A DNA stretch of 34,373 bases from a virus. The notes beneath the pieces were generated by a model, which worked only from the letters and a program-made list of their open reading frames with translations, searched no databases and had not been told where the DNA came from. The stretch spans positions 1 through 34,373 of IMG/VR virus record IMGVR_UViG_3300009604_000036, one strand, 5' to 3'. Shown piece by piece: positions 13,899-20,027 of the stretch. Each line of letters opens with the position of its first letter. Positions within the stretch are counted from its first letter, which is position 1. Position numbers and translations under genes: made by a program.

Positions 13899-14816
13899 AT
13901 GGTTTATACAGAGGAAGGTCGTAATACGGTGGTTAATAATCAATTGGGAACTTTATTTGGTTCAACGGTAAATGGCCGCTTAGCGGGTCCAGATTCGTCT
14001 ATAGATGCGCCAGTACAGGGACGTACTCAAGGCTTGTGGCGTAAGGGTGTTCTCGTTCAAATTCAGGGTGGTGTGTGGTCGATGGAAACTCGCTTGACTG
14101 CCGATGATTTGAACATTGGTATTAGCCAAATACCTGGTTTTGCGACTCTTGGGAAGAAACGTCTTTTAGATGCTAAGCATAAGAATCAGTTTCTTAATGT
14201 TATAGGTAAGGCTCGTTCAGCAGCAGAACGTTTGGGGTTTAATTTTGTCCTCACTGGCTCCTATTTTGTGCCTTTTGGCAACTTTGAACGGCTAAAGGAA
14301 GTAATCACTGAACAACAAGTTGGCTTCTATCGTTTAGCTGATCGGTTCATTGAAAACTACACTGAGCGTCGAGCTGAATATCTAGAGAAATACTCAGAAT
14401 ATTGGGAAAAATTAGATCCTTTTTATCCAGCTCCCGAAGTGGTTCGTAGTTACTTTAAATTCAATGCAATCTATTATGTTGCGTCCATGTCTGGAATAGT
14501 ATCAGAGGTAGGAAATGCTGATGATATGTACTTAAATTGGGCTGTAGATGCAATGAACTCTTTACGTTCTGAGTCACGTGAGGTGGCTGGTGCGGTGGAA
14601 AAAGCCGTGGACGATGGAACTTTGGATGGTCGTACTATGCGTCGAGTACAGACCCTAATTGACCGTCTTCAGAATATGGATATGCTGGAAGATACTACCT
14701 TACGTGGAGCTGCGTTGGCGTTGGCTGCTGACGCTTCTATGGATACGGCTACAGCACTTAAAAATGCTGCTACTGACGTTGAAATAGGCTCTGTACGTGC
14801 TATTTTGTTGGATTAG
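13899..14816 (+). CDS. DUF3150-like protein, 305 aa
   Basis: A 305-residue, mostly helical protein. The pattern GVWSMETRLTADDL, then LGKKRLLDAKH, then RLGFNFVLTGSYFVP resembles DUF3150, a phage and bacterial family often found with AAA+ ATPases. Residues about 120-205 are a coiled, aromatic-rich helical stretch. The last residues, GSVRAILLD, are shared with the SWIM protein at 15238-15489, although the two proteins are otherwise unrelated and the codons differ. The function of the family is not established; a partner or substrate of the ATPase is the simplest idea from context. Confidence 0.7.
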   Translation: MVYTEEGRNTVVNNQLGTLFGSTVNGRLAGPDSSIDAPVQGRTQGLWRKGVLVQIQGGVWSMETRLTADDLNIGISQIPGFATLGKKRLLDAKHKNQFLNVIGKARSAAERLGFNFVLTGSYFVPFGNFERLKEVITEQQVGFYRLADRFIENYTERRAEYLEKYSEYWEKLDPFYPAPEVVRSYFKFNAIYYVASMSGIVSEVGNADDMYLNWAVDAMNSLRSESREVAGAVEKAVDDGTLDGRTMRRVQTLIDRLQNMDMLEDTTLRGAALALAADASMDTATALKNAATDVEIGSVRAILLD

Positions 14817-14818
14817 AC

Positions 14819-15232
14819 ATGATTTTTTATCATTATACATGTATAGAACATATTGAGAAAATCTTCTCGGATGGTTTTCTCAAGGTTAGTGAAGCTAATA
14901 TTTCTCCGATTGAGGCACGTATTCAACCTGACGTAGTTTGGCTTTTTAAAAAGCCATGGGTAGGCCGAGTTCCTCAAATGTTGTCTGGAGTAACTCCTGG
15001 TACCGATAAAACTCGTATCTGTATCAAAGTAGATGTTCCAATGGAAGAAGTTCAGCGAGCTGATAAATTTTGGAAAAAATTGAATACTCCTGAATGGTGG
15101 ATTAAAGCTTTAGAGGAAGGTGGCGGTAAGACTAGTTCTAAAGACTGGTATGTAATAACTCGAAATATACCATCTACTGAATGGATAGACGTTAGAGATA
15201 GGTATTCGAATCAAAAAATTAAAGTAGGTTAA
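14819..15232 (+). CDS. ADP-ribosyltransferase-fold-like protein, 137 aa
   Basis: The N-terminus FYHYTCIEHIEKIFSDGFLK follows the H-Y-T...I...G-x-L pattern found at the start of DarT/DUF4433-like and KptA-like ADP-ribosyltransferases (His5 and Tyr6 here). VVWLFKKPW at about 39-47 fits the next strand, and a Glu-rich helix follows. A catalytic Glu in the last third is not obvious, so activity is uncertain. It starts 2 nt after the DUF3150-like stop and is followed 5 nt later by the SWIM gene, so the three are co-translated. Alternative: an inactive member of the same fold. Confidence 0.5.
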   Translation: MIFYHYTCIEHIEKIFSDGFLKVSEANISPIEARIQPDVVWLFKKPWVGRVPQMLSGVTPGTDKTRICIKVDVPMEEVQRADKFWKKLNTPEWWIKALEEGGGKTSSKDWYVITRNIPSTEWIDVRDRYSNQKIKVG

Positions 15233-15237
15233 ATAGA

Positions 15238-15489
15238 ATGAAAGTTTTAGCTCAGATAGAATCCGATGCTACCCCTCGGCAATACCAGATACGAGTAGGT
15301 GATGATTTTCGAACCTATTGTACTTGTCCAGCTTGGCGATTTTCTAAATCTAGTCCTAAGGCGTGTAAACATTTGGTTCGGTTTATGTGTGGTGATTTTG
15401 ATTTTATGGGAGATGCGCCTGTAAATCGTTATTTAGACTCTGAAGTTTCGAATGATGATTTTTCTTTACGTGCCATATTATTAGACTAA
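15238..15489 (+). CDS. SWIM zinc-finger protein, 83 aa
   Basis: A small protein with the SWIM signature CxCxxW...CxH: CTCPAW at about 28-33 and ACKHLVRF at about 41-48. SWIM fingers bind DNA or protein. The C-terminus, DFSLRAILLD, repeats the ending of the DUF3150-like protein two genes upstream (S-V/L-RAILLD). At DNA level five of the six RAILLD codons differ by synonymous change, so the match is not a recent copy. No strong ribosome site; translation is probably coupled to the upstream gene. Confidence 0.75.
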   Translation: MKVLAQIESDATPRQYQIRVGDDFRTYCTCPAWRFSKSSPKACKHLVRFMCGDFDFMGDAPVNRYLDSEVSNDDFSLRAILLD

Positions 15490-15493
15490 TATA

Positions 15494-15522
15494 TTGACTT
15501 AAACATTTATTTATGTTATACT
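15494..15522 (+). promoter_or_regulatory. Sigma70-type promoter for the DUF1257-like, DUF2997-like and dnaX genes
   Basis: TTGACT (15494-15499), 17-bp spacer, TATACT (15517-15522), starting 5 nt after the SWIM stop codon. GAGGAAGAGG lies before ATG at 15552. Confidence 0.75.
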
Positions 15523-15551
15523 GATAGCATCAAAGAGGAAGAGGTAAAAAT

Positions 15552-15824
15552 ATGCCTTGTTATGTTACATATCGTATTCAATGGTCTGAAACGGGAACTA
15601 TCTTAAAAGCTTCTGAGTTGTCTTTGTTCCAAGAGATTGCTGACGAGCTTCGTCTCTCTTATAAGCTGGAAAAGCTGCCAGATTTGTCTTATAAAGTTCT
15701 GACTAAAGGCACTTCTATTAAATCAGCCGTTGAAAAGTTAAAGGCTAAACAGATTCAAAAAGAAGCTCGAAAACGCTATAACATGGTCACAAAGACCATT
15801 AATAAAGTAAAGGTTGGCAATTAA
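15552..15824 (+). CDS. DUF1257/Ycf35-like small protein (tentative), 90 aa
   Basis: A 90-residue basic protein. The N-terminal MPCYVTYRIQW with following helix (LSLFQEIADEL) resembles the start of DUF1257 (Ycf35-like) proteins, and the C-terminal third is a lysine-rich helix. The tentative assignment rests on this pattern plus context: DUF1257, DUF2997 and Ycf46 ATPases tend to occur together. The strong ribosome site GAGGAAGAGG and promoter at 15494-15522 support the start. Confidence 0.45.
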   Translation: MPCYVTYRIQWSETGTILKASELSLFQEIADELRLSYKLEKLPDLSYKVLTKGTSIKSAVEKLKAKQIQKEARKRYNMVTKTINKVKVGN

Positions 15825-15825
15825 T

Positions 15826-16038
15826 ATGGAAAAGTTTTTGTTAACAGACGGTAAAAAAGAGGTTGAAGTTGTCATTGATGGGGAAGAAATCACCTTTGAG
15901 CTAATCAAAGGGTTTCCAGCTGGGGCCAAGTCTGAAGATTTTGCTGATGCTTTAATGAAAGATATCGCTATTAAGGATAAGGTTTCTCATAAACCTCATA
16001 TACATACTCCAGAGGGCCAAGTTATTTATACAGGTTAA
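15826..16038 (+). CDS. DUF2997-like small protein (tentative), 70 aa
   Basis: A 70-residue protein: beta hairpin with D-G turn (LLTDGKKEVEVVIDGEEITFE), then KGFPAGAKSEDFADALMKDI, and a terminal strand. The layout fits DUF2997 but the usual Cys is replaced. I chose ATG at 15826, 1 nt after the upstream stop with AAAGG before it; an in-frame TTG at 15814 would lie within the previous gene. It partners the preceding DUF1257-like gene in order and spacing. Confidence 0.45.
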   Translation: MEKFLLTDGKKEVEVVIDGEEITFELIKGFPAGAKSEDFADALMKDIAIKDKVSHKPHIHTPEGQVIYTG

Positions 16039-16089
16039 AAATACATATACTGAACGGTAATTCGCTTTCTTTGATTTAGGATTAAATTT

Positions 16090-17247
16090 ATGGTAATTAG
16101 CCAAGGAAACTTATATAACAAATATAGACCTACATGTTTTTCAGAGATTGTCGGTCAAGATGTAGCTACAACCGTACTTAAAAACGCTATTCGTAAAAAT
16201 AGAGTGGCTAGCTCCTATTTATTTAGAGGATATAAGGGCAGTGGAAAGACTTCCACTGCCCGAATTCTTTGTAGGGGAGCTAATTGTTCTTCTTTTGCAA
16301 ATATAGGTGATTTATGTGGTACTTGTGATGGATGCACCAAGGCTTTGCAAGATGCCCTAGAGATTGATGCTGCATCAAATCGTGGGGTAGCTGATGTAGA
16401 AGAATTGATACAAACTTTACAGTATAGACCTAAGTTTGTTGGGTTGAAGTTTATAATTATTGATGAAGCGCACCAACTTACGTCAGCTGCCTTGAATGCT
16501 TTATTAAAGATTGTAGAAGAACCGCCCAAACACATACATTTTATTTTTTGCACGACTAAAATACGGTCTGTCCCCACCACTGACACTGAAAAAGCTTTTG
16601 AGACGTTAGCATCTAGGTGTCAAGTATTTGATTTCACTAGAATCTCTTCAAAGAATGTCCTTGTTAAATTACGTTATATTTGCGAGATAGAAGGATGCGA
16701 TGTAAGTGATGATGTTTTAATGAGCATTGTGGGACGCTCTGATGGCTCTCTTCGTGACGCTGAGAATTTATTGGATAGCGTTCTACTGTTATACGATACT
16801 AATTCATCTGATAATGTGATAAAGCTACTTTATGGAGATATTGAGTTTCAATCGGTTGAATTCTTGCGTGAGTGTGCTCTTCACACTATTAAAGATGGGT
16901 TGACATCAGCAGCCATACTTTGGGATGCTGGTTACGCTCCTGGCGAAATAGCAGAAAATGTTTTAAAATTTATATTGGATATAATTAGCCTAAAAGCTGG
17001 ATTGACAGTTTATCGCCAGTCTGGTATTGTTACAGTACTCAAAGAAATTTCCGAAAATATGGAACAAAGTCGGTTGACTCAAATAGCCGTAGCTTTTAAC
17101 AATTTGAAGAATTCAAATAAAGATACGGCTTTGGCTTTGGAGCTGGCTGTATGTGATTCTTTCCCAAATTATTTTGTGGAAGATTTACCGATATCAATGG
17201 CCAATGATTCCTTTGAAATACTTAGTCCTAATGCGAAAGTATGGTAA
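16090..17247 (+). CDS. dnaX: DNA polymerase III gamma/tau-like clamp-loader subunit
   Basis: A 385-residue DnaX homologue. YRPTCFSEIVGQ (12-23) is the standard N-terminal motif. Walker A is YKGSGKTS (48-55). The four-Cys zinc module includes Cys66, 76, 79 and 82. Walker B/DEAH is FIIIDEAH (121-128), followed by ALNALLKIVEEPP. The length corresponds to gamma rather than tau: domains I-III are present, without the long tau C-terminus. It would load the sliding clamp during phage replication; no phage clamp or delta subunit is visible in the window, so it may work with host subunits. TAGGA lies before ATG. Confidence 0.92.
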   Translation: MVISQGNLYNKYRPTCFSEIVGQDVATTVLKNAIRKNRVASSYLFRGYKGSGKTSTARILCRGANCSSFANIGDLCGTCDGCTKALQDALEIDAASNRGVADVEELIQTLQYRPKFVGLKFIIIDEAHQLTSAALNALLKIVEEPPKHIHFIFCTTKIRSVPTTDTEKAFETLASRCQVFDFTRISSKNVLVKLRYICEIEGCDVSDDVLMSIVGRSDGSLRDAENLLDSVLLLYDTNSSDNVIKLLYGDIEFQSVEFLRECALHTIKDGLTSAAILWDAGYAPGEIAENVLKFILDIISLKAGLTVYRQSGIVTVLKEISENMEQSRLTQIAVAFNNLKNSNKDTALALELAVCDSFPNYFVEDLPISMANDSFEILSPNAKVW

Positions 17248-17837
17248 TTTCTAAAAACGATACTAACAGTAAATTTGAGTTTATTACTATTGATTCTCGT
17301 GCAGATTGGAGAAAGTGGTTTAATTCGTTAGATAATAAAACTTATATTATTCGTCATGATCCTGAGGTATGGCATCGTATTGGCCCGCCCCATTCTTGTA
17401 TTTTATATAGACGAATTAATGCAAAGATGAATAGTTGGGGCAATGCGTCAAAGTTAGTGAGGCATGATTCTAAGAAGCAACTATGGGCCACAATCAAATT
17501 GCCAAATCACTTTTGTTTGGGATGTGGTAAGCACATTCGTCTCAATAAAGTAAGGTGTTGGCCGTGTGTCGTAAGGGAGGCTTTAGCGAAGCGTCCATTT
17601 TTTGATGACTATATAATTGAAGATGCAGTTTTGACTTCGCAAGAATTTGAAAAATGTTATAGGCTGCTAAAATTTTTAAAGCCTGGTCACAAATTAAGGA
17701 TTACTCACCTTAATTGTCCTACTCTTGGACGATGTGACCATATAAAATGGTATTTACGTAACCACAACCAAAGATTAGCCCCATTTAAAACTAAGACAAT
17801 TAACGATACGATTCAGATAGTCAAGATTGATGCATGA
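17241..17837 (+). CDS. Zinc-ribbon hypothetical protein, 198 aa
   Basis: Overlaps the dnaX stop by 7 nt. The middle has CLGCG (about 92-96) and CWPC (about 107-110), a compact zinc ribbon, followed by helices. The C-terminal part (KLRITHLNCPTLGRCDHIKWYL) looks like a small basic domain. No family is recognised. Coupling to dnaX hints at a replication role but nothing more. Confidence 0.6.
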   Translation: MVISKNDTNSKFEFITIDSRADWRKWFNSLDNKTYIIRHDPEVWHRIGPPHSCILYRRINAKMNSWGNASKLVRHDSKKQLWATIKLPNHFCLGCGKHIRLNKVRCWPCVVREALAKRPFFDDYIIEDAVLTSQEFEKCYRLLKFLKPGHKLRITHLNCPTLGRCDHIKWYLRNHNQRLAPFKTKTINDTIQIVKIDA

Positions 17838-17983
17838 GATGTATAATTTGTGATGAGTGGTCTCCACATACCATAGAATGTGACTTTTGTGATAATCCTG
17901 TTTGTGAGGATTGTTTGATGGATGGGGATTTCGATGCAATATTCTGCTCTGAAGAGTGTCTAGAAGAGACATTATCCAAGTGA
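17834..17983 (+). CDS. Small cysteine-rich zinc protein, 49 aa
   Basis: ATG at 17834 overlaps the previous stop as ATGA; TGA ends it at 17983. The 49 residues contain eight Cys in four pairs or near pairs (MRCIIC, CDFC, CEDC, CSEEC), like a tiny double zinc-binding module of the HIT or MYND type. It is acidic overall. The regular cysteine spacing makes chance unlikely. Confidence 0.65.
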   Translation: MRCIICDEWSPHTIECDFCDNPVCEDCLMDGDFDAIFCSEECLEETLSK

Positions 17984-18022
17984 TGCGCCTTCAGAGTAAA
18001 GATGCTATATGTGAGTTAGTTT

Positions 18023-18241
18023 ATGCTCGCTAGGGGAGAATGGGAAGGTAAGTATGATAAGGCTGTATCCAGTCTTGTCAGGGAAACTTTGACTATTTCT
18101 GAAGGTTTTTTTCTAGAGGCACCTCAACGAGTAGCCTTGAGGCGTCTTTTTCGGAAGTCCATCTATGGAATTATGGACGGTTTAAAGGAAGATCTTCAAA
18201 GTGAATTTCCAATATTGGAGGATGATGATGCCAGACTTTAA
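18023..18241 (+). CDS. Hypothetical protein, 72 aa
   Basis: A 72-residue, helical, charged protein (LFRKSIYGIMDGLKEDL). The ribosome site is unclear: AGGGGAG lies inside the first codons rather than before them, so the start may be wrong. It overlaps the next gene by 14 nt. No family is recognised. First gene of the head-associated series. Confidence 0.45.
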   Translation: MLARGEWEGKYDKAVSSLVRETLTISEGFFLEAPQRVALRRLFRKSIYGIMDGLKEDLQSEFPILEDDDARL

Positions 18242-18509
18242 GGGACGAAAAGATTTTCCTGAAGTAGCTGACGATAAAATCAAGATTGGTGACTATAGAG
18301 GGTCAAATCGAATGGCGGTAGTGAATATCTATACGCCAAAAGAAGAGCCTGAATTGCTGGATAGAGTCATGGAAACTGTAAAGGGTCCAGCTGCTAATGA
18401 TTATGATTCTAGAATTTTATCGCAACAGCCAGTTATTGTCTTATCGGATGATGTATCAGAAGAGGAAACTCTTATAAAATCTATTAATGGTTGGTTAGGA
18501 AGTAAGTAA
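18228..18509 (+). CDS. Hypothetical protein, 93 aa
   Basis: Of several in-frame ATGs I chose 18228, 6 nt after GGAGG (18217-18221); ATGs at 18201, 18222 and 18225 are alternatives. The protein has a beta-like middle (RMAVVNIYTP) and an acidic C-terminus. It overlaps the next start (TAATG). No family is recognised. Confidence 0.55.
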   Translation: MPDFKGRKDFPEVADDKIKIGDYRGSNRMAVVNIYTPKEEPELLDRVMETVKGPAANDYDSRILSQQPVIVLSDDVSEEETLIKSINGWLGSK

Positions 18510-18766
18510 TGCCTTCTAAGTCAGAAAAACAACGCCGTTTTATGGGGGCTGAGTTGGGACGATTGAGGTCTGGCAAGAAAACAGAAACGGGTATGTCTGA
18601 AAGAAAGATTAGTGATTTTGCCTCTAAGTCTATGACTTCAGAAGTTTCTGTTTTGGAATTGATTGGTGATTATCTATATAAGAATGAAGGTCTGTGCCGT
18701 CGATGTGGTAAGCCGAGGAGTGTCGGCAAACACTCGGAGATAGGAAAAGCGGGTGCAGGTGCTTGA
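18509..18766 (+). CDS. Conserved phage protein with PSKSEKQRRFM start, 85 aa
   Basis: The N-terminus MPSKSEKQRRFMGAELGRL followed by GMSERKISDFA is a pattern that recurs in small basic phage proteins encoded near head genes. The C-terminus has CRRCGKPRSVGKH, half a zinc ribbon (Cys pair plus His). Function is not established. The start codon overlaps the previous stop. Confidence 0.65.
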   Translation: MPSKSEKQRRFMGAELGRLRSGKKTETGMSERKISDFASKSMTSEVSVLELIGDYLYKNEGLCRRCGKPRSVGKHSEIGKAGAGA

Positions 18767-18771
18767 GGATA

Positions 18772-18801
18772 GTTAACGTCATCCGTGTAGATGATATTAA
18801 C
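18772..18801 (+). promoter_or_regulatory. Hairpin abutting a ribosome-binding site
   Basis: GTTAACGTCATC pairs with GATGATATTAAC (12 bp, one mismatch and one G-U) around a 6-nt loop. It ends 1 nt before GGAGG (18802-18806), which serves the ATG at 18811. A hairpin this close could modulate translation or mark an RNA processing site. Confidence 0.5.
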
Positions 18802-18810
18802 GGAGGCTAA

Positions 18811-19245
18811 ATGGTCTTAGATAATCAAGATTGGCAACTTCCTCTAGTTGAATTTATTAAAGTCAATGAAGAGGAGTTACTACTTTTAGACTGGGTAGTC
18901 GGGTCGGCCTCTGGATTGATCCCAGGTGCCACTTTAGATGAATTGATGTCTAACTGGTCTTCTTTGAGATTTGATGTTTGGCAACGTATAAATGAATTAA
19001 AACAATTACCGTCTGTGAGTTCTGGGCCATCTGGGAGTGTATGTTCATTAAATATGGACGAGTTTATGGCTCGAATTTTATTGGCGGTTGTCCCTACTAC
19101 TTTCCGATGGGGAACTGGATCGGATTGTGGTTATTCGATAAAGATGAAACTGTGTAGATTTTTACTTGGAGAAAAAGATGATGACGACCAAGCCCAAGCC
19201 GATAGTAACGCCACGAACCAGACCCCAGACGGATCCGTCTCCTAA
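18811..19245 (+). CDS. Hypothetical protein, 144 aa
   Basis: A 144-residue protein, hydrophobic and helical in the first two thirds (LLLLDWVVGSASGLIP), with an acidic, Asn/Gln-rich tail. The last 68 nt overlap a second gene in another frame (19178-19315). GGAGG is 4 nt from the ATG. No family is recognised; position suggests a head accessory or assembly role. Confidence 0.55.
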   Translation: MVLDNQDWQLPLVEFIKVNEEELLLLDWVVGSASGLIPGATLDELMSNWSSLRFDVWQRINELKQLPSVSSGPSGSVCSLNMDEFMARILLAVVPTTFRWGTGSDCGYSIKMKLCRFLLGEKDDDDQAQADSNATNQTPDGSVS

Positions 19246-19315
19246 ACCTAATTTTGAGCCTTCTCGGTGGTGTCCCAGTCAGATTGAGCGTATTGCTCCA
19301 CACACCCCCGATTAA
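19178..19315 (+). CDS. Small proline-rich protein, 45 aa, overlapping frame
   Basis: Reads from ATG at 19178 (a second ATG at 19181) to TAA at 19313-19315. GGAG lies 7 nt upstream and the stop overlaps the next start (TAATG), so it fits the coupling pattern of the operon. The product is proline-rich and basic (TKPKPIVTPRTRP), ending in a hydrophilic tail with one Cys. About half of the gene overlaps the 3' end of the previous gene in another frame. Confidence 0.5.
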   Translation: MMTTKPKPIVTPRTRPQTDPSPKPNFEPSRWCPSQIERIAPHTPD

Positions 19316-19698
19316 TGAAGCATTCACCGCATAAACCTGGAGTTGAGGTCAGACGTAACTTTTCAGGATATACTGTGTATCAAGAATGTCTGTGGCAAGC
19401 TTTTGACGACTTTTATTTTGCAGACGTGGGTGGGTACGGTAATACTCGTATGCCTACTCCTGGTAAGACTATTGAGCCTACGCTGCCACACCAATTAGAT
19501 TTAAGTGGTTGGAAAGAGCGTGTACTTGGTCAATGGGAGAAAGAGTCGGCACGAGATAAAGCTACTAAAGGTTTAGATGCGCACGAGATTCCTGACCATT
19601 TATGGTACTATTTATATGAACGATTTTTAGCTGCGGAACAGTATTTTGAGAGTCATACAAAGGGTCCGAAAACTACTATTCACGTGGGCGGCTATTAA
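19315..19698 (+). CDS. Hypothetical protein, 127 aa
   Basis: A 127-residue soluble protein rich in Trp, Tyr and His, with YTVYQECLWQAFDDFYF and HLWYYLYERFLAAEQYF as helical aromatic segments. It starts by TAATG coupling with the 45-residue gene. No family is recognised. Part of the head-region operon. Confidence 0.55.
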   Translation: MKHSPHKPGVEVRRNFSGYTVYQECLWQAFDDFYFADVGGYGNTRMPTPGKTIEPTLPHQLDLSGWKERVLGQWEKESARDKATKGLDAHEIPDHLWYYLYERFLAAEQYFESHTKGPKTTIHVGGY

Positions 19699-19718
19699 TA
19701 AATACGGTAGGGGAACGC

Positions 19719-20027
19719 ATGGTTTTATCTAAATTAAGGAAAGAAGTAGGGAAGGTAAAAATGAATGCCACAGTTGAGTCTCAGAGATTAGCAAATGTTA
19801 ATTGGGTTTTAGAAAATCGTACTGAATTAACTGATAATTATCCAAATAGATGGTTAGCAGTGGAGAATGAGTCTGTTCAAATTGTGGACGTAGAGTTATT
19901 TATGGTTTTTAGGATTATGGATCAACGACGTTCATCCCCTGCGACTGTTTTCTATTTGTGTAATGACTATGAAGTTCCAGTTTTATTAACCATGCCACGG
20001 GAGGTTTGGCGAAATGACTCAGAGTAA
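19719..20027 (+). CDS. DUF5678-like small protein (tentative), 102 aa
   Basis: The middle (WVLENRTELTDNYPNRWLAVENESV) resembles the short W-x-x-x-x-L...Y-x-x-W-V-A-V pattern of DUF5678-type proteins. The last third is beta-like. AGGGGA lies 6 nt before the ATG; an internal ATG at 19761 with a weaker site is an alternative. It overlaps the next gene by 14 nt. Confidence 0.5.
   Translation: MVLSKLRKEVGKVKMNATVESQRLANVNWVLENRTELTDNYPNRWLAVENESVQIVDVELFMVFRIMDQRRSSPATVFYLCNDYEVPVLLTMPREVWRNDSE

Noticed and set aside
16090-17250. Shared MVIS start of the dnaX and 17241 proteins
   Set aside because: Similarity stops after four residues, so it is chance rather than a duplication.
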